DNA of 64,000 bases, taken from the NCBI GenBank assembly GCA_963699825.1, contig CAVOVI010000004.1, positions 620,001 through 684,000 on the forward strand. Direction: 5' to 3'. The first letter of the stretch is position 1. Every line of letters begins with the position of its first letter. The stretch comes from SPDF01 sp963699825 (GTDB lineage Bacteria; Gemmatimonadota; Gemmatimonadetes; Gemmatimonadales; GWC2-71-9). Positions 8,043-16,947 of this stretch are shown one piece after another. The notes beneath the pieces were generated by a model. That model did not search any database and was not told the origin of the DNA. It saw only the letters and a list, made by a program, of their open reading frames with translations. Both the position numbers and the translations under genes were made by a program.

Positions 8043-8885
8043 ATGCCGTTCCTGTTGATCGCCCTCGCTGTTGCGGTGGCCTATTCGTTCGCCAGCCTGC
8101 GCGTTCTCAAGCAGTACGAGCGGGGCGTGGCGTTCTTTCTCGGCAAGTACTGGGGGACCAAGGGACCGGGGCTCTTCTTTCTGCCCGCGGGCCTGACCTC
8201 CATCAAGCGCGTGTCCCTGCGCATCATGGCGCTGGACATCCCGCCGCAGGATGTCATCACCCGGGACAACGTCTCGGTCAAGGTGAATGCGGTGCTGTAC
8301 ATGAAGGTCTCCGACCCGGAGCGCGCGGTCATCGAGATCGAGGACTATCTCTACGCCACCAGCCAGCTGGCGCAGACCACGCTCCGCGCCGTCCTCGGCG
8401 AGGTGGAGCTCGACGAGCTGCTCAGCGACCGGGAAAAGATCAACGCGGTACTCAAGCGGATCATCGACGAGCGCACCGACGCCTGGGGCATCCACGTGTC
8501 GGCGGTCGAGGTGAAGGATGTGGACCTGCCGGAGCAGATGAAGCGCGCCATGGCGCGGCAGGCCGAGGCGGAGCGGGAGCGGCGCGCCAAGGTGATCGCC
8601 GCGCAGGGCGAACTGCAGGCGTCGGAGACGCTGGCGCAGGCGGCCAAGATGCTGGCCACCGAGCCGAGCGCCCTCCAGCTCCGCTACCTGCAGACGGTCA
8701 GCGAGATCGCGGCCGAGAACAACTCGACGACCATCTTCCCGATCCCGATCGACCTGATCAAGCCGTTCCTCCAGATGGCGGAACAGAAGGCTGCGGCGGG
8801 CGAGTCAGCGCCGAAGCTGCCGGCACCGGACATCCTCGCGGGATTCCCGCGCATCGAATCGGGCGCCAAGAAGGAAACGACCTAG
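8043..8885 (+). CDS. SPFH/band 7 (stomatin-like) membrane protein
   Basis: A 280-residue slipin-type protein: an N-terminal membrane segment (residues 1-18), then LKQYERGVAFFLGKYWGTKG and DIPPQDVITRDNVSVKVNAV, typical of bacterial stomatins. A long charged coiled coil follows (MARQAEAERERRAKVIAAQG). These proteins form oligomers in membrane microdomains, often with a NfeD partner, but none is adjacent. TAGGAGG precedes the ATG, and the gene follows the thiolase stop by 9 nt, so they are probably co-transcribed. Confidence 0.92.
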   Translation: MPFLLIALAVAVAYSFASLRVLKQYERGVAFFLGKYWGTKGPGLFFLPAGLTSIKRVSLRIMALDIPPQDVITRDNVSVKVNAVLYMKVSDPERAVIEIEDYLYATSQLAQTTLRAVLGEVELDELLSDREKINAVLKRIIDERTDAWGIHVSAVEVKDVDLPEQMKRAMARQAEAERERRAKVIAAQGELQASETLAQAAKMLATEPSALQLRYLQTVSEIAAENNSTTIFPIPIDLIKPFLQMAEQKAAAGESAPKLPAPDILAGFPRIESGAKKETT

Positions 8886-8891
8886 GCAGCG

Positions 8892-9723
8892 ATGGCCGAC
8901 CTTCCCGCGCGGATCGACCGCGCCGCACTCGACCGGATCATCCAGCGGGCCGCCGAACTCCAGACCGGCGAGCACGAGCTGGGCGACGAGATGACCGAGG
9001 ACCAGGTGCTGGCCCTCGGTCGCGACGTCGGCATCCCCGCCCGCTACCTCCAGCAGGCGCTGATCGAGGAACGGGTGCGGGGCGCTCCCGGCGGAGTCCC
9101 GCTGGCTCGACCGGGCAATCGGCGCCGCGACCGTCGACGGCAGACCGCGTCGTGATGGGATCGGCGGAACGGCACGAGTCGTCTGCTCCTCGAGTGGATG
9201 GAACGGCAGGAGCACCTTGTCGTCCAGCGCCACCAGAGCGGCCGGATCTCGTGGGAACAGCTGAGCGGCTTCCAGGCGGCGCTGCGGATGTCGGCCGCCG
9301 CCCTGAGCGGCGGCGCCCGGCGCCATGCTCGGCAAGGCGAGGGTCGTGGCCGCCACGATCACGCCGCTGGAGGCGGGGTACGCGCACGTGCAGCTCAGCG
9401 CCGACCTCCGGATGACGCGCGGCGCCTTCATCGGCGGTGCCGCGGCGTTCGTATCGGTCGGCGCGGCCGCGACCGCCGTCATGGCGGTGCTCGGCGCCTT
9501 TCCCCTGGTCCTCCTCCTCCCGCTGCCGGCGGCGATCGCGGCCGGCGTACGCGGCGACGCGACCCTACGCCGGCGTCGCCGAGCGGACCCGGCTCGGCCT
9601 GGAGCGGGCGCTGGACCAGCTGGAGCGGCGCGGCAGCCGCCCGACACCGGCAGTCTGCCCCCGCAACGGAACAGCATGATCACCTCACTCGTGCAGGAAG
9701 TGCGCAAAGCGCTCAAACCCTGA
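8892..9723 (+). CDS. Uncharacterised protein with two C-terminal membrane helices (several frameshifts)
   Basis: The pieces read MADLPARIDRAALDRIIQRA, then LLEWMERQEHLVVQRHQSGR, then SADLRMTRGAFIGGAAAFVS with a hydrophobic hairpin (LGAFPLVLLLPLPAAIAAGV), then VAERTRLGLERALDQLERRG and a final ITSLVQEVRKALKP. Repaired length is near 275 residues. The N-terminal region looks like a small helical regulator domain ahead of a transmembrane pair. I cannot name a family. At least four indels interrupt it, including runs of G or C near 9100-9170, 9320, 9550 and 9665. It probably belongs to the thiolase-SPFH operon. Confidence 0.55.
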
Positions 9724-9739
9724 ACCACCGGAATTCATC

Positions 9740-10627
9740 ATGGCAGACATCAAGAAGGTCGGCGTGCTCGGATGCGGCCTGATGGGCAGCGGAATCGCCC
9801 AGGTCTCGGCCACCGCCGGGTATACCACCGTGGTCCGCGACGTCTCCGACGCCGTCATGGCGAAGGGAAAGGCCGGCATCGGCAAGTCGCTCGACAAGTT
9901 TGTCGAGAAGGGGAAGCTCCCCGCGGCCGACCGTGACGCGACGCTTGGCCGCCTCTCCTACGTGACCGACGTGGCGGCGCTCAAGGACTGCGACATCATC
10001 ATCGAGGCCGTCACCGAGGACCTCGACCTCAAGAACGATCTCTGGAAAGAGCTGGACGCCCTCTGCCCGGCGCACACCATCTTTGCCAGCAACACCTCGA
10101 GCCTGACCATCGCGGCCATGGCGTCCGCCACCAAGCGGGCCGACCGGTTCGTGGGGCTCCACTTCTTCAACCCCGTCCCCCTGATGCAGCTGGTCGAGGT
10201 CGTCCGGACCGTGACCACCTCCCCGGTCACCTTCGAACGGTCGTTGAACTTTGCCAAGAGCCTCGGCAAGGAAGCGGTGGCCGCCAAGGACAATTCGGGC
10301 TTCATCGTCAACCTCCTCCTGGTGCCCTACCTGCTCGATGCCATCCGCGCGCTGGAGCACGGCGTCGCGAGCACGGTGGACATCGACAACGCCATGAAGC
10401 TGGGCTGCGGGTACCCGATGGGCCCGCTGACGCTGCTCGATTTCGTCGGCAACGACACCACGTACAAGATTGCCGAGATCATGTTCACCGAATACCGGGA
10501 GACGCGCTACGCGCCACCGCCGCTCCTGAAGCGGATGGTCATGGCCGGACTCTACGGACGGAAGAGCGGCAAGGGCTTCTACGACTACAGCGCCAATCCG
10601 CCGGTACCGGTGGATCTCGGGCTCTAA
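9740..10627 (+). CDS. 3-hydroxybutyryl-CoA (3-hydroxyacyl-CoA) dehydrogenase
   Basis: A 295-residue NAD-dependent enzyme that interconverts 3-hydroxyacyl-CoA and 3-ketoacyl-CoA. The N-terminal Rossmann fold has KVGVLGCGLMGSGIAQ. SNTSSLTIAAMA and GLHFFNPVPLMQLVEVV carry the catalytic Ser and His regions, KDNSGFIVNLLLVPYL is the helical dimer domain, and GKGFYDY ends the protein. The length matches the Hbd/PaaH group. Together with the upstream thiolase it completes two successive steps of beta-oxidation or acetoacetyl-CoA to hydroxybutyryl-CoA. The frame is intact. Confidence 0.95.
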   Translation: MADIKKVGVLGCGLMGSGIAQVSATAGYTTVVRDVSDAVMAKGKAGIGKSLDKFVEKGKLPAADRDATLGRLSYVTDVAALKDCDIIIEAVTEDLDLKNDLWKELDALCPAHTIFASNTSSLTIAAMASATKRADRFVGLHFFNPVPLMQLVEVVRTVTTSPVTFERSLNFAKSLGKEAVAAKDNSGFIVNLLLVPYLLDAIRALEHGVASTVDIDNAMKLGCGYPMGPLTLLDFVGNDTTYKIAEIMFTEYRETRYAPPPLLKRMVMAGLYGRKSGKGFYDYSANPPVPVDLGL

Positions 10628-10654
10628 CCCAGACAGCGAAAGACCTGACGAGCC

Positions 10655-11311
10655 ATGCTGCTCTCTCTCTTGCTCCACGGCGATGCGGTCGCCGGCGGCG
10701 GCCTCTTCGGTTACGACGCCCCACGCCTCCACGCCGTCATCAACGACTTCCCGCCCGCATTGCTCGTGGTGGGGGTGCTCTTCGAACTGGCCTATCTCTT
10801 CACCAAGCGCGAGAGCCTGCGGAGCGCGGCGTACTGGTCACTGGTGGTCGGCGCGGTGACCACCGCCGTCGCGCTCTTCTCCGGGCTGCGCGCAGAGGAC
10901 GCGGTCGAGCACGGTCAGGCGATTCACGAAATCATGCAGGTGCATGAACGATTCGCGTGGATCACCCTCGGCTTCTTTGGTGTGGTCGCGGTGTGGCTGG
11001 TCTTGCGGGAGTCGAAGATGCTCCTGAAGGAACGGTGGGTCTTGGCGATCGTCGGCGTCGTCGGACTCGGCTTCCTCACCGCCACGGGCGTGGAAGGGGG
11101 CGAGTTGGTGTTCGACCACGCCGCGGGCATGAGCACCGAGGCGATGCAGGCGGAGATCATGAACCGCGAGGGTGGGCATGAACACGCGTTGGGTGAGGAG
11201 CATGACGAGGAGGCGATGACCGTGGATTCGCTCGGGAGCGTAACAGACAGTGCCGCTCCAGCGAAACCGGCCCACACACACGCCCCCGGAACCCCGGCTC
11301 ACACGGATTGA
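10655..11311 (+). CDS. DUF2231-type membrane protein with acidic/His-rich tail
   Basis: A 218-residue membrane protein. LHAVINDFPPALLVVGVLFE is the typical opening of DUF2231 proteins, followed by four hydrophobic segments with conserved His (QVHERFAWITLG). A periplasmic or cytosolic tail of about 60 residues is rich in Glu, His and Ala/Pro (EGGHEHALGEEHDEE and HTHAPGTPAHTD), which could bind metal. DUF2231 is uncharacterised but often sits near cytochrome or redox genes. The TGA overlaps the following ATG by one base. Confidence 0.8.
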   Translation: MLLSLLLHGDAVAGGGLFGYDAPRLHAVINDFPPALLVVGVLFELAYLFTKRESLRSAAYWSLVVGAVTTAVALFSGLRAEDAVEHGQAIHEIMQVHERFAWITLGFFGVVAVWLVLRESKMLLKERWVLAIVGVVGLGFLTATGVEGGELVFDHAAGMSTEAMQAEIMNREGGHEHALGEEHDEEAMTVDSLGSVTDSAAPAKPAHTHAPGTPAHTD

Positions 11312-11898
11312 TGCGACTTCCCCGCCTCCCCGCGTCCCCGCTGTTGGTGCTGCTCCTCAGCTGCCAGCCGTATACGACCCGGCCCGCGTTCGGCCCGTTA
11401 CCGGGCGCGGCTGAGGCGGTCGTGGACCTCGACGTGGCCAAGGCCACGGAAGTCCTGGCGGAACAGCTGAAGTCCGATTCGATTCCCGTCAGCCGAATCG
11501 AGCCGAAGGACGGCTATCTCGAGACGCCCTGGTTCAACGTGGCGACCGGTCAGGCGACCACCGACCGGGTCCTCGGCGACAGCATCGTGCGGGTGCGTGG
11601 GTGGGTGAATGCCTACGGGAAAGAACGGGGATCGATCCGGGTGGAGACGGCGGTGCGGCCGCTCGCCAACCCCTCACTTCCCCCGCGCGACCTGGACCGA
11701 CAGGCGCCGATTGACAACCCCGTGGCGATTCGAGTAGCGCAGGTGCTTACCGACATGGCCCGACGGTATCCGGTGCCGGGAGCGGAGGAGCCGACAGCGC
11801 CGCCACCGGTGGTCACGCCTGATTCGGTGAATGCGGTGCCTTCAGATAGCGCCAAAGCCAAGCCAACTCCGAAGGTGAGGCCGCCGAACGCGAAGTAG
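11311..11898 (+). CDS. Small lipoprotein of unknown function
   Basis: A 195-residue protein with a leader MRLPRLPASPLLVLLLSCQP and lipobox LLLSC. The charged RLPRLPASP part of the leader is encoded by the degenerate 8-bp repeat at 11317-11340. The mature domain has a mixed alpha-beta pattern (LDVAKATEVLAEQLKSD, YLETPWFNVATGQ, GSIRVETAVRPLA) and a Pro/Thr/Lys-rich tail. No family recognised. It follows the DUF2231 gene with a one-base overlap and faces the DUF116 gene. Confidence 0.7.
   Translation: MRLPRLPASPLLVLLLSCQPYTTRPAFGPLPGAAEAVVDLDVAKATEVLAEQLKSDSIPVSRIEPKDGYLETPWFNVATGQATTDRVLGDSIVRVRGWVNAYGKERGSIRVETAVRPLANPSLPPRDLDRQAPIDNPVAIRVAQVLTDMARRYPVPGAEEPTAPPPVVTPDSVNAVPSDSAKAKPTPKVRPPNAK
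11317..11340 (+). repeat. 8-bp tandem repeat at gene junction (degenerate, C-rich)
   Basis: Three degenerate units, CTTCCCCG, CCTCCCCG and CGTCCCCG, begin five bases after the DUF2231 stop and are translated as part of the next gene's leader peptide. Confidence 0.6.
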
Positions 11899-11900
11899 GC

Positions 11901-12731
11901 TTACCGCCCCCCTGCCCCGCTGCCCCGCTGCCCCGCCTCTTCAACGAACACTTTCACCCACTCCTCCAGCTGCACCAGGTTGAGCCCGGCATCCTTGCAG
12001 GGTCCGGCCGGCAGCGTCATCGTGAGGCCGAGGACCGGCACCCGTCCCGCCACGTCGTGCAATCCGCTCACCATGTCTCGCTCGCATGCCACCGCCACGA
12101 TGGCGCGGGGGCGGCGTTCCTTGATGACGCGCCGGGCCAGCTGTCCCCGTGTCGCCACGAACACCGGCACCTCGTACTTGCCGGAGAGTGCGAGGACGCC
12201 GTCTATGGAGGTCTTCGACAGGCAGCGGGGAACCAGGAGGAGCAGTTCGCCCTGGCCCACCTTCTTTGCCCGCCGGAGTGCGAGGGCGTTGTACACCTTG
12301 ACCGCGGCGTTCTCGACCCAGTCGCGCCGGCCAAATTTGTTGGCGACGCGCGAGGTCACGCTCATCAGACGGAGGAAGGGGCCCTGTTCGGCGAGCTTGG
12401 CGGGGAGGAGCGCCCGGTTGGTGGCATAACTCAGCAGAATCAGCAGCCACCAGAGCCACGAAACGCCTGCGATGACTCCAAGTCCGACCCAGAGGTAGCC
12501 CGGGACGCCGGGCAGGATCAGCCCGATGCGGGGACCGAGCAGGTAGAGTCCCAAGGCAACGACGCCGAGCGCCGCGGCGAGCCCGGCGGCCGACCACTGA
12601 AAGAAGAGGTGGGGCGGCGAATCGTAGTTGCCCTGGTTGGGCAGCGGATTCCCGTCCCATTCATCCCATTCGTGGCCGAGTCGGCGGTCCACTTCGAGGC
12701 GGATCAGCTGGGGGCGTGCGGTGTCTGACAT
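11901..12731 (-). CDS. DUF116 domain membrane protein
   Basis: A 276-residue protein: a hydrophilic N-terminus, two hydrophobic segments (about residues 46-110), then the DUF116 domain with three spaced Cys motifs, VPRCLSK, VACERD and PAGPCKDAG. DUF116 proteins often carry metal or Fe-S centres; their reaction is not established. The C-terminal GQRGSGAGGR is encoded by the CTGCCCCG tandem repeat, so the natural end may have been shifted by the repeat. Convergent with the preceding lipoprotein gene, with two bases between stops. Confidence 0.8.
   Translation of the reverse strand: MSDTARPQLIRLEVDRRLGHEWDEWDGNPLPNQGNYDSPPHLFFQWSAAGLAAALGVVALGLYLLGPRIGLILPGVPGYLWVGLGVIAGVSWLWWLLILLSYATNRALLPAKLAEQGPFLRLMSVTSRVANKFGRRDWVENAAVKVYNALALRRAKKVGQGELLLLVPRCLSKTSIDGVLALSGKYEVPVFVATRGQLARRVIKERRPRAIVAVACERDMVSGLHDVAGRVPVLGLTMTLPAGPCKDAGLNLVQLEEWVKVFVEEAGQRGSGAGGR
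11912..11935 (-). repeat. 8-bp tandem repeat (CTGCCCCG x3) at DUF116 gene end
   Basis: Three perfect CTGCCCCG units overlap the last codons of the minus-strand DUF116 gene, ending nine bases before its stop codon. G-rich on the coding strand. Confidence 0.8.
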
Positions 12732-12801
12732 GGGAGTCCAAGATAGCAGGCGGTCGGGCGATTCGCTTGGCGGACGCGGGGCACCGCCCTACGTTTCGCC
12801 C

Positions 12802-14408
12802 ATGCTGAAGGGACCACGCCTGCAGGGCCAATTCCGGACCGACGATCGCGCTCGCGCCGCCTACGCGGAGGGGGCCGGGATCTACCGCATCGTGCCCGCG
12901 GCCGTGGCGGTGCCGGCCAGCGTCGCCGACCTGCAACGGCTGGTTCGCTGGGCTGCCGAAAGCGGCACCGCCCTGGTGGCGCGAGGCGCCGGCAGCGCGA
13001 TGGGCGGCGGGAATGTGGGGACGGAGTGGTGGTGGACCTCACCGAACTCCAGCCAGCACGACTGGAACTGGACGCCGCGAATCGAACCGCGTGGGTTTCC
13101 GCCGGTGTCAGCGCCGGGGCGCTCGACGACGCGGCCCGCCTCCACGGACTCCGCTTTCCGCCCATGCCGTCCAGCGGGCGGTGGGCCACCCTCGGCGGAA
13201 TGGCCGCGACGAACGCGGCCGGCGCATCGGCGGTCCGCGTCGGCAGCGTACGGCCGTGGATCAATGCGATCGAGTGGGTCGGGTCGGACGGCGAGTCACG
13301 CCGGTGGTCTCGTGGAGACACGACACCCCTCCCACCCCGCTGGGCGGAGATCCGCGACCAGATTCTCGCCGCCGACCCCCTCATCCGCGCCCGCTTCCCG
13401 CGGGTCCGCAAGAACTCCTCGGGATATGCCGTGGACGCTGTCCTCGATTCCGGCGACCTGCTCGACCTCCTCATCGGCTCCGAAGGCACTCTCGGCTTCA
13501 TGACCGGGTTGGAGTGTCGCCTTGCCCCGGTGCCGCAGGCGACAGCGGGCGTCCGCATGGCGCTCCGCTCCCTCGACGACCTCGCCGACGTGGTCGCCGC
13601 GATCCGGCCGCTCCGACCAGCGGCGCTCGAGATGCTCGACCGCACCTTCCTCGAGTTGGTGGCGCGCGAGGGCGGACGGGTCCCTGACCTGATCCGCGGC
13701 GCCGACGCCATCCTCCTCGTTGAGTTCGAACGCGCTACCGACACTGCCGCCCGCGGGGCCGTTGGGGACGCGGTCCGCGCCGTGAGCGCCTGGACCAGCG
13801 AGGTGGAGACGGCCATCACCCCGGATGACGCAGCGGAGCTCTGGGAAATCCGGCACGCGGCCAGCCCGATCCTGGCCCGGCTCCCCGAAACCCACCGTTC
13901 GATGCAGGTCATCGAGGACGGGGCTGTGCCGATTTCCCGCCTGGCGGACTATGTTCGACTCGTCAGGCGCGTCACTGATGCCCACGGACTCGGCGCCGTC
14001 ATCTTCGGGCACGCGGGAGACGGGAACATCCACGTCAACCTGATGGTCGATACGACGAAACAGAACTGGGAAGACGGGGTGACCGCTGTGCTCAGCGAAG
14101 TTTCGGCCGGCACAGCGGCCCTTGGCGGCACCCTGAGCGGCGAACATGGCGATGGCCGCCTCCGGGCCAATAAGCTCGAGTCGGTCTTCGGGCCCGAGGT
14201 ACTGGAGCTCTTCCGCGCCGTCAAAGCCGCCTTCGATCCAGCCGGGATCCTGAATCCGGGAATCAAGCTCCCTGCTGGCGAATCGCCGATCGCGCGGCTG
14301 AAGGTCGGCGCTGCCGCCGCGACGATTCCCGACGATATTGCCATTGCCCTGCGCGACATTGAGCGCACCGGCGGCTACGCGCGTGCACGCCTGGAGCTGG
14401 CCACATGA
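12802..14408 (+). CDS. FAD-linked oxidase, GlcD-like (one frameshift)
   Basis: A flavoprotein of about 535 residues related to glycolate oxidase subunit GlcD and D-lactate dehydrogenases. The FAD-binding PCMH region includes ARGAGSAMGGGNVG, VSAGVSAGALDDAAR and SSGYAVDAV...GSEGTLGFMTG. The C-terminal oxidase domain has FGHAGDGNIHVNLMV, GEHGDGRLRANKL and FDPAGILNPGIK. A missing G in the run near 13018 (GGGG for GGGGG) shifts frame between NVG and the DGVVVDLTELQ segment. It likely oxidises a 2-hydroxy acid. The ATGA overlap with thyA suggests co-transcription. Confidence 0.88.
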
Positions 14409-15199
14409 AGCCCTACCTTGACCTCCTGACACGCATTCTCGAGACCGGCGCCGCGAAGTCGGACCGAACAGGCACCGGCACGCTCAGCGTATTCGGTCAC
14501 CAGATGCGGTTCGACCTTGCCGACGGGTTTCCGCTGGTCACCACGAAAAAGCTGCATATGAAGTCGATCGTGTACGAGCTGCTCTGGTTTCTTCGGGGAG
14601 ACACCAACGTTCGCTACCTGCAGGAGCACGGTGTCAGCATCTGGGACGACTGGGCCGATCCCTCTGGCGAGCTCGGGCCGGTCTATGGACACCAGTGGCG
14701 GTCGTGGCCCGCGCCGAATGGCGGGCACATCGACCAGATCACGCAGGTGATCGAGGAAATCGGCCGGAATCCCGATTCCCGACGCCTGATCGTCAGCGCC
14801 TGGAATGTGGCCGACATCCCCGACATGGCCCTGGCTCCCTGCCACGCCCTCTTCCAGTTCTACGTGGCGGAGGGCCGTCTCTCCTGCCAGCTCTATCAGC
14901 GGAGCGCCGACGCCTTCCTCGGCGTGCCGTTCAACATCGCCAGCTACGCCCTGCTCACCCTGATGGTCGCCCAGGTGACCGGCCTCAAGCCCGGGGAGTT
15001 CATTCACACCTTCGGCGACGCCCACCTCTATACGAACCACCTGGACGGGGCTCGACTCCAGTTGTCGCGGGCGCCTCGTGCCCTGCCCACGATTCGGCTG
15101 AACCCCGCCGTCACCTCGCTCTTCGATTTCCGCTATGAGGACTTCGAGGTGGTGGGTTACGACCCGCACCCGCACATCCCCGGCAAGGTGGCGGTGTGA
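14405..15199 (+). CDS. thyA: Thymidylate synthase
   Basis: Makes dTMP from dUMP using methylene-tetrahydrofolate. The 264 residues equal the classical bacterial ThyA length. KSDRTGTGTLSVFGHQMRFD is the dUMP-loop Arg motif, IVYELLWFLRGDTNVRYL is conserved, and DMALAPCHALFQFYV contains the catalytic Cys. RSADAFLGVPFNIASYA and HTFGDAHLYTNHLD complete the dUMP site. Overlaps folA by 4 nt, the classical pairing because ThyA yields dihydrofolate that FolA reduces. Confidence 0.98.
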   Translation: MKPYLDLLTRILETGAAKSDRTGTGTLSVFGHQMRFDLADGFPLVTTKKLHMKSIVYELLWFLRGDTNVRYLQEHGVSIWDDWADPSGELGPVYGHQWRSWPAPNGGHIDQITQVIEEIGRNPDSRRLIVSAWNVADIPDMALAPCHALFQFYVAEGRLSCQLYQRSADAFLGVPFNIASYALLTLMVAQVTGLKPGEFIHTFGDAHLYTNHLDGARLQLSRAPRALPTIRLNPAVTSLFDFRYEDFEVVGYDPHPHIPGKVAV

Positions 15200-15684
15200 C
15201 CATCGCCCTGGTGGTGGCTGTCGCCGAGAATGGTGTCATCGGACGGGAGAACGCGCTGCCGTGGCGGCTCTCCACCGACCTGCGCCGGTTCAAGGCGCTC
15301 ACCCTCGGACACACCGTCATCATGGGGCGGAAGACCTTCGAGTCGATCGGGAAAGGACTGACCGGACGCCGGAACCTCGTTGTGAGCCGGAATCCGGAGT
15401 TTCGGCCGGAGGGCGCCACCCGGGTGCCGAGCCTGGATGCGGCGTTCGCTGAAGCCGGGCCGACAGGCGACGTCTTTGTCATCGGCGGCGCCGAGATTTA
15501 CCGGCAGGCAATGCCGCGCGCCGAGAAGATATTTCTCACCTTGGTGCATGCGTCCCCCGAGGGGGATGTGCACTTTCCTCTCCCCGAAGGAGACGAGTGG
15601 GCGCTGGTGTCCACGGAGCTTCACGGCGCGGACGACAAGAACGAATATTCGTCTGAATTCCGCGTCTATAACCGCCGCCGCTGA
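15196..15684 (+). CDS. folA: Dihydrofolate reductase
   Basis: Reduces dihydrofolate with NADPH, regenerating the cofactor consumed by the adjacent ThyA. The 162 residues and motifs are typical: VVAVAENGVIGRENALPWRL, the acidic STDLRRFKALT helix, GRKTFESIGKGLTGRRN and VIGGAEIYRQAMPRA. The GTG start overlaps the thyA TGA. No good terminator follows; an AT-rich spacer leads to the ATP-grasp operon. Confidence 0.97.
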   Translation: MTIALVVAVAENGVIGRENALPWRLSTDLRRFKALTLGHTVIMGRKTFESIGKGLTGRRNLVVSRNPEFRPEGATRVPSLDAAFAEAGPTGDVFVIGGAEIYRQAMPRAEKIFLTLVHASPEGDVHFPLPEGDEWALVSTELHGADDKNEYSSEFRVYNRRR

Positions 15685-15723
15685 CCCTCTTCTCCGCTTC
15701 CCAGCATTCCCGCCGCAAAACGA

Positions 15724-15840
15724 AGTTTGCAAATTTCCAAAAAATCTATTGTGCTTCGCTCCCCTTTTTCTTAACTTGGTACGCGACAACGCGAAGCACC
15801 GTGCGCGCCGCGACGCGACGACCACATTTTCGAGGGGGAG
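15724..15840 (+). promoter_or_regulatory. AT-rich leader with possible promoter for the ATP-grasp operon
   Basis: This is an unusually AT-rich stretch for the window (runs of A and T at 15735-15775). TTGTGC at 15749-15754 and TTAACT at 15771-15776, 16 bases apart, form a weak sigma-70-like pair; neither is a strong match. GAGGGGGAG directly before the TTG start at 15844 is a good ribosome site. Nothing else recognisable. Confidence 0.3.
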
Positions 15841-15843
15841 TGT

Positions 15844-16947
15844 TTGGGAGTTCGTATCGGACTCGCCTACAACCTGAAGCCCCAAGCCGCAGCGATTGCT
15901 GGGGGAGACTTCGCCTCCCCTGTTGACCGGAACACCGCCCTCCGCGCACTCCGCACCGACCTCGATCAACCCGATCTCTACGCCGAGTGGGACGAACCCG
16001 GCACCATCGACGCCATTGAGCGCGCCCTCCAGCCGCTCGGGCAGGTGATTCGACTGGAAGCCGACGAGTCGTTCCCGCAGAAGCTCGCCGATGCCCGCCC
16101 CGACTTCGTGTTCAACATCGCCGAAGGACTCTACGGGCCCAATCGGGAGGGGCACGTCCCCGCCATCTGCGAATTCTACGGAATTCCCTATCACGCCTCC
16201 GACCCGCTCACCCTCGGCCTCGCCCTCCACAAGGGGCGGGCCAAGGAGACGATGGTGGCGCGTGGCGTCCCCACGGCACCGTTCCGCATCGCCGAGTCGG
16301 TCGCCGACGCCGCATCGTGCCCCCTCCCCTTCCCCGTCTTCGTCAAGCCGGCCTGTGAAGGCTCGGGCAAGGGAATCACGGTGGACAATCTCTGCCACGA
16401 CCGTACCGCACTTCTCGGCCGGGTCGAGCACCTGCTGACCACCTATCGCCAGCCGGTGCTGATCGAGGCCTGGCTGCCAGGGGCGGAGTTCACGGTCGCG
16501 GTCCTCGGCAACGGTGCGGAAGCGCGCTGCCTCCCCATCGTGGCGATGAACTACGCCGACCTTCCCGAGGGCGCCCCGCCGATCTACGGCTACGAGGCGA
16601 AGTGGCTCTGGGATACCCTCGACAATCCGCTCGATATATACGAGTGCCCGGCGCAGATCCCGGAATCGCTGGCTCGGAAGATCCGCGAGGCCTGTCTCGG
16701 TGCCTACCATGCGCTCGGGTGCCAGGACTGGTGCCGGATCGACGTCCGCTGCGACGCCGATGGGCTGCCGATGATCGTGGAGCTGAACCCGCTGCCCGGC
16801 GTGCTCCCCGACCCGCGGGACAACTCCTGCTTCCCCAAGGCGGCGCGCTCCGCCGGCATGGATTACGACGAGTTGATCCAGACGGTGGCGGACATCGCCT
16901 GGCGCCGGATCACCGGTCGCCGTCTCCTGGCCGAGGTAGCGGCGTGA
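15844..16947 (+). CDS. D-Ala-D-Ala ligase-like ATP-grasp ligase, first copy
   Basis: A 367-residue ATP-grasp enzyme that would join a carboxylate to an amine through an acyl phosphate. FVFNIAEGLYGPNREG is the Ddl-type N-terminal EG loop, FPVFVKPACEGSGKGIT the ATP-binding Lys and Gly loop, LIEAWLPGAEFTVAVL the central strand, YGYEAKWLWD follows, and IDVRCDADGLPMIVELNPLP carries the Mg-binding Asp, Glu and Asn. Ddl proper ends with an NTxPGMT motif, here NPLPGVLPD, so the acceptor probably differs. TTG start after GAGGGGGAG. First gene of an overlapping four-gene operon. Confidence 0.88.
   Translation: MGVRIGLAYNLKPQAAAIAGGDFASPVDRNTALRALRTDLDQPDLYAEWDEPGTIDAIERALQPLGQVIRLEADESFPQKLADARPDFVFNIAEGLYGPNREGHVPAICEFYGIPYHASDPLTLGLALHKGRAKETMVARGVPTAPFRIAESVADAASCPLPFPVFVKPACEGSGKGITVDNLCHDRTALLGRVEHLLTTYRQPVLIEAWLPGAEFTVAVLGNGAEARCLPIVAMNYADLPEGAPPIYGYEAKWLWDTLDNPLDIYECPAQIPESLARKIREACLGAYHALGCQDWCRIDVRCDADGLPMIVELNPLPGVLPDPRDNSCFPKAARSAGMDYDELIQTVADIAWRRITGRRLLAEVAA

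Noticed and set aside
6930..8495. A 521-codon frame antisense to the thiolase and SPFH genes
   Set aside because: Same effect; both sense genes have complete motifs, and the antisense product looks like a shadow of them.
15157..16710. A 517-codon frame antisense to folA and the first ligase
   Set aside because: Covers well-supported sense genes and the AT-rich leader; no ribosome site or motif.
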